A stretch of DNA of 64,000 nt from Botrytis cinerea B05.10 (Eukaryota; Ascomycota; Leotiomycetes; Helotiales; Sclerotiniaceae), in assembly GCF_000143535.2 (NCBI RefSeq), contig NC_037310.1, positions 2,542,001-2,606,000 on the forward strand. Reading direction: 5' to 3'. The notes under the pieces were generated by a model. It was not told where the DNA came from and ran no database searches. It saw nothing but the letters and a program-made list of their open reading frames with translations. Position 1 is the stretch's first letter; every line of letters starts with the position of its first letter. Shown piece after piece: positions 11,854-24,158 of the stretch. The position numbers and the translations under genes are program-made.

Positions 11854-14800
11854 ATTAGGTGACGAAGAAAAAAGTGGGTGTATATGAGTGGTATGAACTG
11901 AACTCGAGGATTTCCTATGTCTGAACGAGGTATTGATACCATTGAGTATCGTGTACAGTATTTTAATGTAATTTTAATTCAAAAATAAATTACGGAGAGA
12001 AGATTTGTCTATACACTTCTTTTCGTCCAGTAGATAGTCAATACATAATTGACAACCTGTACCATCATGATCTTGTGGGTGTGTTTTTAGTGGCTGTCTT
12101 ACTTTTGTATTGTATTGCTCTTACACCTCGGGCATTGCCATCTTCAAATTTTCTATGCTCGCCTGAGAATTTGACTTTTCGATTATTATTAGTCTCTACC
12201 CCTTTTAATTATTACCATCTTCATCATTGAGAGATTAGCTTACATTCTTTCACAAGGTTCGATAACAATTTGAAAATTTTGAGAACCCTAGTTTCACAAT
12301 TGTGAAAAAAAATACTCAGAGTGATTTGTCCATCGAATTCTTGAGACTTTTAAATGTTACATCAATTCCTAGCTTACTGCTCTGCTGTTAAGGCGAAATA
12401 TTTTAGAGCCTACAAGGAAATTATCGTGTCGAGATTTTTATGGAATCTTTGGGTGTGGTGTATAGGTAATGTTTTTTTTATTTATGGTAGGTCAGACTGA
12501 ATTGTATGGTTGTATGGTGGATTATGTGGTAATGCGTGGAAGTATGAGTGTGATTGTATGGTATGAATTGGGATATTGATGGGAACTGGAATACTGATAC
12601 CAATTAGAATAATCATGGGACCGTGAAAGAGGGGGAGCAATCACAAGGCATTTTCTCATTGTATCTATACTCACATTCTCACTCCCGCACAAAGACTCCA
12701 TAGGGATGTACTGCGCACAATACAGATTCCCAACATGGTTACGTCTTTTCACACATAGTCATGTCTGCTCATGACTTGGTATGTGAACACTCGATAACAA
12801 TATTCTACGGAGCAATTTTCTCCCTTCCCAGACTCTCCAGCATTACTTTGTAGTCAAAACCTTTATCGGCACTGACAAGTCGAACAATACCATACTTGAG
12901 CCATAGTTTGGAGCATCCGGGCCACGTTCAAGGTTTCCAGTATTTTCCGGGATAATTTGGAAATATCATTCTCGTGTTAACATGATGGAGTTCTGCCGGG
13001 CTTCTCGGTGTGGACGAAACAGCCGAGAATTATATCCCCAGTGCTCCTGGTACCGAGTCTTTCCTATGGACAAAGATGACTGGAAAATATGAATCCAAAT
13101 ATTCAACTAAGAACTTATATATTGAAAATCAATATAGGTGGAATTGTGCAGTGTAGTGTGTGATGATAGCTATTAAGGCTGATGATACACTGCACTTTAC
13201 GACTAGATGTTCGACCAAGTCCAGGTTTGCTGCAGGCTGCAGCCGAAGTCAGAATCGCTAGATTGATTCATGACTTTGTTAAATGGTCCATGATGCCGGT
13301 GTGTTTTCTATCCTGAACGTTAAGAGTGACTTTATGCCCATGATTCGCGGTCAAGAAGATTGTTATGTTCTGACGAGTCTCGCTCGGCTGAGAAAAAGAA
13401 TTTGTAATTGAAGTTTGTAAAGTGGTGTGCTACTTTTTGTCTATGGTATACACGGGCAAGATTGAATGCGTACTCGACATGAGAGATTTGAGAAATTGGT
13501 GATTTGATGGGGACCGGAAGGATGAGCTGAGTAGGAGGTTGGATGCATCAGATTCTTAGATAACGCAGTCTCTGTATTCTTGATCTCGAGTTTTCATTTA
13601 AACACCTTGTGTTTCATTCCGGCTTCACCGTTCGGCCAAGTCGATGTTAGAAAGGTGTGAGTTTTAATTATACGAGGAACAATCGTAGGGTCGGTATTCA
13701 TGAGTTCGTCTCCAGTACATTATCCATCTTTCAACAGCTCAAAAAGCTCGGTGAGATTGGTTTCCGTGGGTTGTAATCAATTTCCTCAAAAAAGCAGAAC
13801 CAATGACCCGGGGCAACAGAACAACTTAGGATTTCGAATTCCCACAACGGATTCAACACATGAGATGGACAGATCTTTGTGGAACAATCTGGATACAAGA
13901 AGAAATAGGTGGCATGGAGATGGTCCAAACCCGAGTATTGGAGGGGGGAGGGGGGGTTTGCAGAGGTTGACTGAGAAAGGTCGTGGTGGAGGAAAAATAT
14001 AGTGAAGTGATGGGTTCTTATAACTTATTGTGGGTGGACAAGTGGACGACCTTGAGTTCACATGTATGTTCTGGCCATCGTGTTCCAGTATCTTCAAAAT
14101 CTGTGAGCATTTTTCTCTTACTTGATTTATCAATCGTACGATATAGTGAACGTTTACTACAGGAGATCAGTAGCGTGCTACAATATAGAACTTTATACTT
14201 TCCAAATGAGCATCGTACGATCGACAAGGGGACGTGATATCACGCATGTACGACGCCGTTATTTGCGGAATCCATCTAAAGTTTGTTTAGATTATGGATA
14301 TGCTCCGGACGGTAATTGAACATTCCTCCGCAGCGATAGGGGCAAGTTTAATGCACTTGCATGGGAATTTTGATGGGAAGCTCGATAGACTATGTTATTT
14401 TGCAAGTATCTCACTTGGGATATCTGCAAAATCATGGTGATGAGACGGAAGAATGGTAGCGTGGGGGTACACAATATGGATACTGTGGTATCAAAACGCC
14501 GATCCTAATGGTGACTTCCTATTCTAGAGATATCTATCGTCTCGGATTCTCAAAACAAGGCAGCTGGGAGGACCTGATAACAATCTACCGTCGAAAGCGT
14601 AGGAGGTGCCTCTAATTTCAAAGCTCCTGGGGAGCATGAGGGGGTTAGATTGACAGTGGACACACTGGTTTGCCCTAGATACCTCAGACTACTGAGCTTC
14701 TCAATACAGACTATGTTAAGTCTAGACTCGGATTTTGTGCGCTTTGGGTATTTGATACGGAATTAAAGTGGATTTTGCAGACTTTCTTTCTGAACGATGT

Positions 14801-16862
14801 GTCTGTCGGGTCAAGTTTTATCAGAAATCATGATTTCAAATTCGACGCCTTGACCGTTTGATATCTGCAAAAGTGTTAGGATTCAAAATTCTATCCGTTT
14901 TCATGATAGTTATATTTGCATAGTGGGGATTGACATTCGACACCGGATTGCAACGGAAACCTACTTTCGTCACCTCTGGATAAGGTTTAGGTCTTTTGGT
15001 GAGTGACGGCATTTGAATGCTATCATGCGTGATTGAAGATTGTAATTGTATTTGGAATGTGACGAGGAGATTTTGACATCAGCCACGTGCATAAACAGGA
15101 TTCATGTACTTCGTAGGAAAGCCACTGATGAAAGGGCTTATACTCTGTACTACTATGGGCGGAGTGATAACATGGGGTACATTAGCAGGTTGATTTATTG
15201 CTCAAATCTGATGCCTACCTAACATAGTCACATTGGTGATCCAACCCACTAACCTTACGATCACTTCATGACATTTATCTTTTGAGCCTCACATAAATTT
15301 TTCCCAACAATTCCACGAGATTTCAAACACCATACTTTGCTGACAATCAAAATAACCAAAACGGGGTACGAATTTTTGAAGGAGGAAAACTATGTGGTGT
15401 AGGGATAGTTCGGAGATTGCTAGGTTCTAATAAGCATTTACTTACAAATGTACGGACAAGTACCGACCGGTAAACCCCCCATTTTAACGAATTAGCGCAG
15501 CTTAACGTGGAGAGACCCCTTGGAACATACGTATGCAATCTGAAGAGAAATTGGAAACCCAAAATCATCCGGAATTCGGGATGAATCATTACTGGCTTAT
15601 TCTCTGGAAACATTACACAAAATCTAGATAGGTCAGACATACCAGACCGCTAAATTCTCCTCGTGTAATAGCACTGCCGAAACCTGGAATATGGATATCT
15701 TTATTTTCATTCGCGGCCTTTTATATTCTGCCGTCTACTTTATTATATCTTGAGCCTTGAAACAAACCCATGATGGTCCGGTGGATCCGTGGTTTTCTAT
15801 TCAAAATTCAATCCGCGTCGTTGCTTGGAGGAATCTGTTCGGCAGCTATCCAGATGTTTTGACTCCACCAATCGGTGCTTTGATTTATCTTTGCGATCTA
15901 CACTTTACCGTCCTTTTTGGCATATAATGGAATTCTATATGGGTTCTATTCAGATTCTGGTACCTGTTAGTGTTGAAATATGCATGTGGGTTTTATCGCT
16001 TTTCCTCCTGATCGTACTTGTAAGTGGGCAAAACGGCAACAGAGCAGTGCCTAATAATGACACCACTACTACTGTATCCTATACACATTGTCACATTTTC
16101 TTCAATTGCATGTTTTCAATATGTACAAGTCTTACAATGACATCTGGAATCATCTTGGCTGCAAAGGTCTAAAGAAATTGGCATTGTGGGGATTCCAATG
16201 TTAAGGTTCATCATGGGTATTTGGGCCAAGAAATGAGGGGATGGGATTCTTACGCGTCCCACCGAATTCGGCTATAGTAAAATCCGGGGAAATTGTAACT
16301 ACCGGTCTGGAATGGTCCGATCAGTTGTATTTGCGCTGAGCGTGGCAGGGAAAGAGGGTCTGTCGCTCATATTGTGAAAGTCTCAAGGAGTGCTTACGAG
16401 ATTAGATCCGGAATAATTGATTCCTTTTGCTAAGTCCATTCTACCTAAACCTTTTGCACTTCTGAGCCCACCCCATTCTTCAGTGAACCTTGGTGGTCTG
16501 GTCAGCGGTGGATAATGCTCTCGATAGATCTTTCCTTGTTGTTCAAAGATTGGTCTAATTGACAACAAGAAAAGTAACAATGCTACCTTGAGTCAAATTG
16601 TCGTCTGCAGTGGGTGCAAGTTTGTCAGTCTAGATCTTCCGTTCCCATGCAACGAACTGGGATAAGAAGTAAATATCGCATTGGAGATTCTTCCAGCACT
16701 AAGAATGATGACTGGGGGGTCGGGAGTCTCAAGGTCAAGCTTTCTTCCAGTGGGTTCCCACATGGTGCCAAGAAGATGTATAAGAACGCCAAGTAGTCGC
16801 TTCCAAAGCCAAGAAGCTACACTGTTCATCAATACACTCTCATCTCTTGGCTCATCCTAAAA
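11854..16862. other. 5-kb gene-poor region
   Basis: No ORF here has a recognisable domain, and none can be joined by plausible introns into a convincing gene. The sequence is AT-leaning. Seen: a perfect 10-bp inverted repeat at 13146-13155 and 13186-13195, two copies of the palindrome atcgtacgat near 14136 and 14214, and a G-rich patch near 13941-13958. The last few hundred bases are the promoter of the polygalacturonase gene. Confidence 0.45.
13146..13195. repeat. Perfect 10-bp inverted repeat with 30-nt loop
   Basis: gtgcagtgta at 13146-13155 is exactly complementary to tacactgcac at 13186-13195. It could form a hairpin. It lies in non-coding DNA and has no assigned role. Confidence 0.6.
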
Positions 16863-18232
16863 ATGGTTAAGTTTTCTGCCTGTCTCCTCTTGGGAGGGCT
16901 TTCCGCTTTGGCTTCGGCTCTTCCCGCCGCAGCACCTGCTCCAACGGCTGCTCCAGATCTTGATAAGCGAGCAACTACCTGCACTTTCTCCGGCTCAGGA
17001 GGAGCTTCATCAGCAAGCAAGTCCAAGACTTCTTGTTCAACCATCATTCTATCTGCACTTGCAGTCCCATCTGGCACGACCTTGGATTTGACAGGTCTTA
17101 CTAAAGGAACTACAGTAAGTTTTATTCAAAGACCCTGAAGTTTGGACTCTACTGACTGACTGATCAATAGGTCATCTTTGAAGGTATCACCACCTTCGGC
17201 TATGAAGAATGGTCTGGTCCTTTGGTCTCTGTTTCGGGAACAGATATCACTGTTACTCAAACCACTGGTGCTTACCTCGATGGCGGCGGAGCTTCTTACT
17301 GGGATGGAGAAGGTTCCAACGGAGGAAAGACGAAGCCCAAATTCTTTTACGCACACAGCTTAATCTCCTCAACTATTGAGAACCTTTACTTCTACAACCC
17401 ACCCGTCCAAGTGATGAGTATCAACAGCGCTACCGATTTGACAGTTTCCGGAGTTACCATCAATGCACAGGATGGTGACACTGACAGTCTTGGTGCTAAC
17501 ACGGATGGTTTTGATATTGGATCCAGCACGACCGTCACCATCACCGGTGCTAATGTATACAATCAAGATGACTGCGTGGCTATCAACTCCGGAACTGTAA
17601 GTCGATACTTTGTCAATCTTTGGGGCAAGGACTAATTCATTTGTTAGGGCATTACTTTCTCAGGAGGTGTTTGTTCCGGTGGCCATGGTCTCTCAGTTGG
17701 ATCTGTCGGCGGTAGAGATGATAACATTGTTGAGACTGTCTTGTTCGAAAACTCCGAGATCAAAGCATCGCAAAATGGTATGCCATCTTCAATTGCGAGG
17801 TTAATGACCTTCCTTCTAACATTCTCTAGGTATCCGTATCAAGACCATCTCTGGTGATACAGGAACCGTCTCTGGCATCACTTACTCAGGCATTACCCTT
17901 TCCGGTATCACCGACTACGGTATCACAGTCAATCAAGCTTATGATGGAACGTCCGGTGAGCCAACCAATGGCGTTGCCATCTCCAAATTCATTCTCGAAA
18001 ATATTACTGGAACCGTTGAATCTACCGCCACCAACATTCTTATTGAGTGTGGAAGTGGTTCTTGCACCGATGTAAGTTATCTTCCTCCCAATCGATATCC
18101 TCGTGATATAAGAAATACAAGATTCCTGACTTTGAACAGTGGACATGGACCGATGTTTCCGTGACAGGCGGCAAGACGTCATCCTCTTGTCTTAACGTCC
18201 CAACAAGCGGCGGTGTCTCTTGTTCCTTGTAG
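16863..18232 (+). CDS. Secreted endopolygalacturonase, glycoside hydrolase family 28
   Basis: Hydrolyses alpha-1,4 bonds of polygalacturonic acid in plant pectin, outside the cell. Five exons (16863-17114, 17171-17596, 17648-17777, 17830-18071, 18140-18232) encode 380 residues. [19 protein letters not shown] is a signal peptide; LDKR near residue 38 is a likely KR pro-peptide cleavage site. The GH28 active-site motifs are all present in order: GANTDGFDI (~193), NQDDC (~216), [12 protein letters not shown] (~237) and NGIRIK (~270). The mature chain of ~340 residues is the usual size for fungal endo-PGs, and the conserved [19 protein letters not shown] block (here [15 protein letters not shown]) is present. 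Splits of codons at all four introns agree with the family alignment. It belongs to the type of Botrytis/Sclerotinia PG family, which has several members; I do not assign a member number. Confidence 0.95.
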
Positions 18233-19299
18233 ACACTTTCAAGTAAGACTCGCGCACGTAGTCTAAACATGACAACGTCATCCATTTTTGGAAATGATGA
18301 TCCATGATCACGTGTGCCGAGGAGGAGGAGGAGGTCAAACTTGTTATTTCCAATCTCACTGTCACTTCACACCTGTACATACTACCCTTCGTTAGTGTAT
18401 ATTTTCGGAGCTTTCCGACCGATTGCAATATTGAATAGTTGTTCCTTCTTGGCATGTGTTTGTATTCGGGTCCTGCTTCACGTGATAAAGATAAGCGTTT
18501 GCGTTTGGGGATCACATGTGTGTGCTACATTCTCCGTTTGATCGAGAGATGATATTTGTCTCAGTGCCATGAGGCGTGTGAGTATCAGTTGAAAGCATCA
18601 TTATGCAGTTTAAGAATTATGCCTGTGTTATGTTTGTGAGGTTCTTATCCGGTGTCTTAATCTCGATTCGATGGATTGCATTGGATCTCCTGATCATGGG
18701 GCCAAGTAAGTCGAAGCAAGTCCTTCCCGCCTCTAGGGATACACGATATACCTGTTGCATTCCTGGGACGTGATCAAAGAGAGGTTCATAACCTCGGTTT
18801 TGTAGGGCTGTGAAAGCTGGGAAGGGTGGTTCATCCTGGGGAGAATCAATCGTCATGATGTAATGCTCTCTTTGATTCATCAATGATGTGAGCCGGGACA
18901 CATACAAGACAGACAAGACAGATCTAATAATACACTATTACATACAAACATCACTGCTTCCTTGCTGCTCGGCCATCTGGGCACGTTGTGTGTGTTCACT
19001 CTGCTCGAACTTTGCCAATGAGCACCAGAGGATTGGAAGCATGGAGGGTGCCCGCCTAGTAAGCGCCGAGGTGTCTCTAAAAGATTATGCAGGCACATGA
19101 ATACGGACCCTCATGATTATGCAGAGCGATAAGAGTTCCAGAGGCTGGTGCACCAGTGATGGCTGTTGTATTGCATGCGATTATGGAGATAAGAGATTGG
19201 ACTCGAGCTCCCCCGCGCGCAGAGCTTTTGACCAACTCAGCCAACAAGGTGTCATCCGGTTTCATCCCCTATTCCTACTGCTCGCGGCAAGCAATCGAA

Positions 19300-19440
19300 G
19301 AGGAGAGGAGGAGAGGAGAGGAGAGGAGAGGAGAGGAGAGAAGGGCAGAGACAAGGAGAGAAGAGAGGAGACAAAGAGAAGATAGGAGACAAGGAGAGAA
19401 GGGCAGAGACAAGGAGAGGAAACAACGAGAGCAGGACCAA
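19300..19440 (+). repeat. Polypurine tract with GAGGA units
   Basis: Starts as near-perfect tandem gagga/gagag units and degrades into gagacaagagaga-type purine sequence. Almost no pyrimidines on the + strand for ~140 bases, so all frames stay open, which explains the R/E-rich ORFs here. Simple sequence, not coding. Confidence 0.7.
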
Positions 19441-19637
19441 CAGAGGAGAGCAGGTGGGATTCACAAGAAGGCTTCCCGCTGTATGTATCTTTACTAAGAC
19501 CGAGTACATTTCCCCATTATTACTCCAGGTCCGGTGATGGCCGAGGGCAATCTAGGTCATACGCCATACGCTCATCTACCTGGGGCTAATTGGATCAATG
19601 GGAAGGAAGGGATGGGATTGTGCCTTGTTTGAGTGGT

Positions 19638-19675
19638 TTGTGTGTGTGTGTGTGTTTGTTTGTTTGTTTGTTTGT
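19638..19675 (+). repeat. (TG)n followed by (TTTG)n microsatellite
   Basis: Tandem tg dinucleotides run directly into tttg tetranucleotides. No associated gene. Confidence 0.8.
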
Positions 19676-20600
19676 TATTGAACGTGGCTGGAGGCTGGAG
19701 TGCTGGGTAATGCTGGCGGGTACATGATGGATGTTCAGGTAAGTGAGAGGAGGTGGGTGGCAGTCTTTGATAAGCAATGAAACATGTCCCATATATCTAT
19801 CTTCCTCTCTCTCCCTTCTCCTCCTCCTTCATCCATCATTCAAAGAACTATCCAATATCAATAGCTACAGACTCCAATTCTCTTCCATTTGCCTCTTCAA
19901 TCACAGTATCATTATTCATATTTACATTTACATTTACATTTACAATTTCTACCTAATCCATAATCAAGCCTTCCTGCAGATTCCTTCGTTGTCCTTCTTA
20001 TCCGGATATCAACATCGGATATCAGCCTCGTCCTCATCTGACTCACTCCCCGAGCACATCCTCCTTTCATCCAACACAACCTTTGCATTTGGATTCAAAG
20101 GACTAACAAACCAAATTGCAACATCCACCACATACAGACTTCCTGCCCTTCACCACTTAATTGTGTTTTGATTCGCAGTTGCTCATCTTGGAACGTGTGA
20201 CTCGATTTCCCCGTGCCGCAACTACTCGTTACAGTCATCCGGTCAAAGTCTGAATCATCATCTTACTCACGAGCCTTCTGCTTTATTCTTTAATAGCCCT
20301 TTCTTTCTCTTTGATAAATTTGCCTCTGCGAACATCCTACGAATCTTCTACACGGCGCTACATTCTTTGAAATCAAAGAGTAAAAGCGATACAGATACGA
20401 TAAGTACGTGAACGGAACGGAAAGGAAGACATCTCTATATCTATTTAAAGGAACAAACCAACACAAAGAAAGCCTTGCTGCCACGTTTTTTCTATCTTGG
20501 CTTCATCTTCTGTTACAAGAAACGTCTCTCAATAGGCATTCCAATCTTACAATCTTGCGTCATCCCCGTCTATCAACCAAAGACAGGAAAGACTTACATC

Positions 20601-21410
20601 ATGTCTGCCATTACATCTAACACTCCAATCTCTCCTATCCAACACCGAGACATTCGATCTGAGGCTCAAGCCTTCAAACGTGATAAGGATCACTCCCAGA
20701 AATGGGTTATGGGGGCTCGCCCACTCGCTGGCGCGAACAAGGCCTTCACAAGTTTGACTGATGGCCCCAGCGATGAATCTTCCAAGGGAAAGGAGAAGGT
20801 TAGACCTCAAAAGTTATGGAGTCAAGTGTATGTTTGCTATCCTACCTATATAAAATACAAGAAGCCCAAACTAATCTCATGTTCCTTCAGTGGCAGCTCC
20901 GACCGACATTACCGCAACAGTTCCCATGCTACTTCAAAAGCATCCGGGTCCCCATCTTACAACCACGGTCTTACATCTTCTTCCCGTATCGCCCGCAAAG
21001 TCGATGCCCATGTTGAGGCTGCAGATAAGACCTCCCACCCTCTCTCTAGATCTTTACTCGACCTTCTTCCTACACATTACAATAACACATCTCCATCCAT
21101 CGCCACCGCAATCATGAATGCCGGTGATGAAGGTGTTCTTTACTCTTTCGATAGAACAGACACACCAAATAACAGAGTGGACTTGGGTGGGTTAGTAGAC
21201 CTTGCTGAGCAGAGATGGGTCAATGAACAAACCGAGAAGATCGTTCGGGGCGAATATGAGGTTTTGGATGCAGAAGGAGAGACTGTTCTTCAAAGACAAA
21301 GAGGCAGAAAGAGTCCTAGATCCAAGGCTCTTTCTCGTACTCGTGGAGACTCAAAGGCTAAAACTCATAAATCAGAGCCACTTGAGGATGATGGGTTTGA
21401 GCTTATCTAA
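20601..21410 (+). CDS. Hypothetical fungal protein, basic/Ser-rich, unassigned
   Basis: Exons 20601-20827 and 20891-21410 give 248 residues. I do not recognise the family. The start MSAITSNTPISPIQHRDIR follows the C/T-rich leader and the context acatcATGtc. The intron (20828-20890, GTATGT..CAG with an ACTAAT branch) is 63 nt, divisible by three and free of stops, so retention would insert 21 residues in frame. The protein is hydrophilic, with a Ser-rich centre, a more conserved-looking block VDLGGLVDLAEQRWVNEQTE near the C-terminal third that could be a short helix, and a basic RGRKSPRSKALSRTRGDSK stretch before an acidic end (EPLEDDGFELI). No signal peptide or membrane segment. The length and codon pattern support a real gene; the function is unknown. 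Confidence 0.75.
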   Translation: MSAITSNTPISPIQHRDIRSEAQAFKRDKDHSQKWVMGARPLAGANKAFTSLTDGPSDESSKGKEKVRPQKLWSQVYVCYPTYIKYKKPKLISCSFSGSSDRHYRNSSHATSKASGSPSYNHGLTSSSRIARKVDAHVEAADKTSHPLSRSLLDLLPTHYNNTSPSIATAIMNAGDEGVLYSFDRTDTPNNRVDLGGLVDLAEQRWVNEQTEKIVRGEYEVLDAEGETVLQRQRGRKSPRSKALSRTRGDSKAKTHKSEPLEDDGFELI

Positions 21411-22859
21411 TCCCGAAACCCGACATGAAGTTGGGAGATAGTGATCTCTCGTTGATCGTTATGGTTACTCCAATATTGTATTCTCGTACAGCACACCTTG
21501 CATTGAGCCACAGGCTTTCGGAGTTTTTTGTTATCTTTTCTTTACATCTGGCATTTGGCGCGCGCACAAGCATAGGATACCGGCAGGCAGCTTACTCTGG
21601 AGTCTTTGATACACAGAGAAGGATAGCTAGCCTTTGATTTTTGGTTTCAGTTTCTGCACAGGCATTGATAGATTGGCCCGGGGCCTGATTTTTGTATCTT
21701 GTTCGGGTGCATTATGGTTATTGAGGTCTGCGTGGTGCATAGCATGGATAGCTTACCGGTCTGGGGATTGGGAGGATAGCTTGGTGCTTAGGTGATTCTT
21801 TTACTAGGGATTTTTAATGAGTTTCAAGCTGGATGGTGTGTATGTCAGGAATGAATGGGATGGTTGATACATTGCGTAGTCAATCTCAATAGTTTTGATA
21901 AGGTTGAGACGTTATGCGGAGATCGCAATATCATACCTATTAGCCACCAGACTTTATTTGAAAATTCTTGTGCTATGTTACTGTGATTTCTTTGCTCTAT
22001 TATTCAATGTGCTTATTCGCCCAGTGGTGACCATGGCTTGTATCGAGCTAATTTGGATGAATGTGGTGACATTGTCTGATTTAATTATTTCACAATTGTA
22101 AAATGTAGAAATGGTTATGAGACTCCTAGCACTCATCTTGCCCTGCCTGTTATCAAAGGTTCTAATTTGCGCACCTGCATTAGAAATGAATATTTTGGGA
22201 GTTCTCTGAATCCTTGAGTGTGAAATCTTATAAGTTATGCCGAGTTCGTTCTGCTGATAAGTATCTTTAGGGTGTATAAAATAAGTATTATTTGCGATCA
22301 AGACTAGAACTTCAACTGCAGTATTACAGTGTTCCTAAGGTGTTTGAGTATATCTTCCAACACATATTTTTCACCAGAATACCGATATAGCTATGGGGTC
22401 GATGAAGGACGAGAGATTATCAGAGTGTATTAGGTTCAGTATCATGGATCGCGTGTCACGTGCGGGTACGCGCGTTGGTTAGCAACGTGAACGTGTCTTT
22501 TTCTCTGGTTCACTTGAATAACTTGATCGAAGAAGAAACACCAAAAGTGAAAGAAACATTGAATTCCGGAAAGGTCACAGGTTTTACCTATGTAAGTATA
22601 AACTCGAGGTCTGAATTGTATGACACTTTTTGAACGGCCGCATCACAAATCTATCTCAATTGCATAGCCACCTCGAATCTGATAGTGTCTAGGTTAAAAA
22701 TGGTTCGCTATCTTGCTCAACGATTATATAGAAACGGGAGTGAAAGTGCTAAAAGCATTTTTATATTATATACAGATATATACATTTCATAGAACCATTC
22801 TTGCCACTTTCCATCAAGAGTCAGAGAGAAACGGAGGTGATGTTACGGGCATGAAGCAG
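21411..22859. other. Convergent spacer without a supported gene
   Basis: AT-leaning sequence between two converging genes. Short ORFs only, none with a domain. No repeats of note. Confidence 0.5.
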
Positions 22860-24158
22860 TTAAGCCGACCCGAACTGCTCCCCGGTCTCAAAACCAGTGT
22901 AGTTGAAGCCGGCGTATACGGCGCCAATGTCGTCAGCGCCACCATACAGGTTCAAGTATAAAAGGTATGTTTGGTAATCGAGCAGGACGGCCGAGCTGTT
23001 GGCAGAAGAAAGCGCTGAGCTGGCGCGTGTGATGGCATCATCAAGTTGGGTGTAGGCGGCCTGGGTGACCCATTGCTTGGTAGAGGAAACATCAGAGCCA
23101 TCGGCACTGACCGTTACGTTGGCGAGTTCGGCTTTGGCCTGGGCAATGGCCCGGGTAAGGAAGGCGCCTGAGTTGCCGGCGCTCGTCATACCAACGGGAC
23201 CTCCAAAGTCTGAGGCATTGGTGACGGGCACGAGCCAGAGGCTAACGTTGAGACCCGCGGCCGTGTCGTTGGTCAATCCGAAGAATTTTTGGGCGTCGGT
23301 GAATTCACCGGGTCGGTTGGAAATGGGTAGGTTGTCGCGGGAGAAACGCATAGCATCTTCGTAGACGACACCACCGACGTCGTAGTCAGTGTGGTCAGCA
23401 CCGTCGATAAAGATTCCGAGAATTTCTTGAGCGCGTTTCATGGCCCAGCCGTTGGGGCCGTACCAGAAAAGAGCGACGTCGCCGGACTCGATAGCAGTGT
23501 CGAAGTTGGCGGCTGGGATAGGCATTCCACTGCCGTCGAAATTGGCGGCGTCGAAGATAGTACCTTCGTAGGGAGTCTTGTTGGCGACGTCGATATTACC
23601 GCGGTAGACCGAGTATGTGCCATTAGCGTTTTGGGTAACGGTATCGATAGTAACACCCTCGAGGTAGTCGGCATCGATGAGGTCAGTGTAGCCATCGCCG
23701 TTGGTATCCCAGAAGCGCACTTCAAGACCTGCAACAATGTTTGTGACGAGAGAAAGGGCAGCTGCGTCGTAGCTACTGGCCTCGGTCTCAGCCTCATAAC
23801 CACCCCACCAGCTCGCGGTCGTGGTATTGTAGTACAACCAGGGCACTTGGTTAATCAGGTAGCCGTCGCTCACACACTGGCTGGTGTTCTGAAAGGTGGC
23901 CTCGGTACCTGGAATGGCCCACAGGTTGACGTAAAACTGGCCGCCGGCGATCAGAGCTTTGACGCCCTCGAGAGCGCTACCTTGCTCAAAGTACTGATCG
24001 TACTGGGCGGCAGTGACATTGGCGGCGTCTGTGCCCAAGTCGAGCACAATAGCGCGGAGTAGTGTGCCATCGACCTTGCTACTTGAGTAAGCAGCACCAC
24101 AGGCTGCCAAGCCAGTTGAGGGCAGCATAGCCAGGATCGAGACGTCGGAGAATTTCAT
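22860..24158 (-). CDS. GC-rich intronless secreted protein with EF-hand-like loop, unassigned
   Basis: 432 residues in one exon. Residues 1-~18 (MKFSDVSILAMLPSTGLAA) look like a signal peptide. The chain is acidic with many N-x-S/T sites. Around residue 150 the sequence DTNGDGYTDLID fits a calcium-binding EF-hand/dockerin-type loop (D-x-N-x-D-G). Two segments look like an internal duplication: FYVNLWAIPGTEATF and LNVSLWLVPVTNASDF. Toward the C-terminus, AIAQAKAELANVTV and YTQLDDAITRASSALSSAN resemble short helical FIVAR-like repeats seen in bacterial surface proteins. Base composition is clearly richer in G+C than the flanks (one sampled 60-nt line inside is 57%, one outside is 40%) and third positions favour C. 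I do not recognise a family. A recent-transfer origin is possible; high expression bias is the alternative. Confidence 0.8.
   Translation of the reverse strand: MKFSDVSILAMLPSTGLAACGAAYSSSKVDGTLLRAIVLDLGTDAANVTAAQYDQYFEQGSALEGVKALIAGGQFYVNLWAIPGTEATFQNTSQCVSDGYLINQVPWLYYNTTTASWWGGYEAETEASSYDAAALSLVTNIVAGLEVRFWDTNGDGYTDLIDADYLEGVTIDTVTQNANGTYSVYRGNIDVANKTPYEGTIFDAANFDGSGMPIPAANFDTAIESGDVALFWYGPNGWAMKRAQEILGIFIDGADHTDYDVGGVVYEDAMRFSRDNLPISNRPGEFTDAQKFFGLTNDTAAGLNVSLWLVPVTNASDFGGPVGMTSAGNSGAFLTRAIAQAKAELANVTVSADGSDVSSTKQWVTQAAYTQLDDAITRASSALSSANSSAVLLDYQTYLLYLNLYGGADDIGAVYAGFNYTGFETGEQFGSA

Larger units (their letters stand above)
18233..20600. other. Intergenic region and long pyrimidine-rich leader of the 20601 gene
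   Basis: No supportable gene. Contains a long polypurine tract (19300-19440), a (TG)n/(TTTG)n microsatellite (19638-19675) and, from ~19790 on, a strongly C/T-rich stretch with four ATTTAC units (19921-19945), which looks like the transcription start and a long 5' leader of the gene beginning at 20601. Confidence 0.45.

Noticed and set aside
19156..19497. Arg/Glu-rich ORF
   Set aside because: Translation of the polypurine tract; simple sequence.
23391..24062. 223-codon plus-strand ORF
   Set aside because: Antisense shadow of the GC-rich secreted-protein gene, favoured by its C-rich third positions; translation has no domain.
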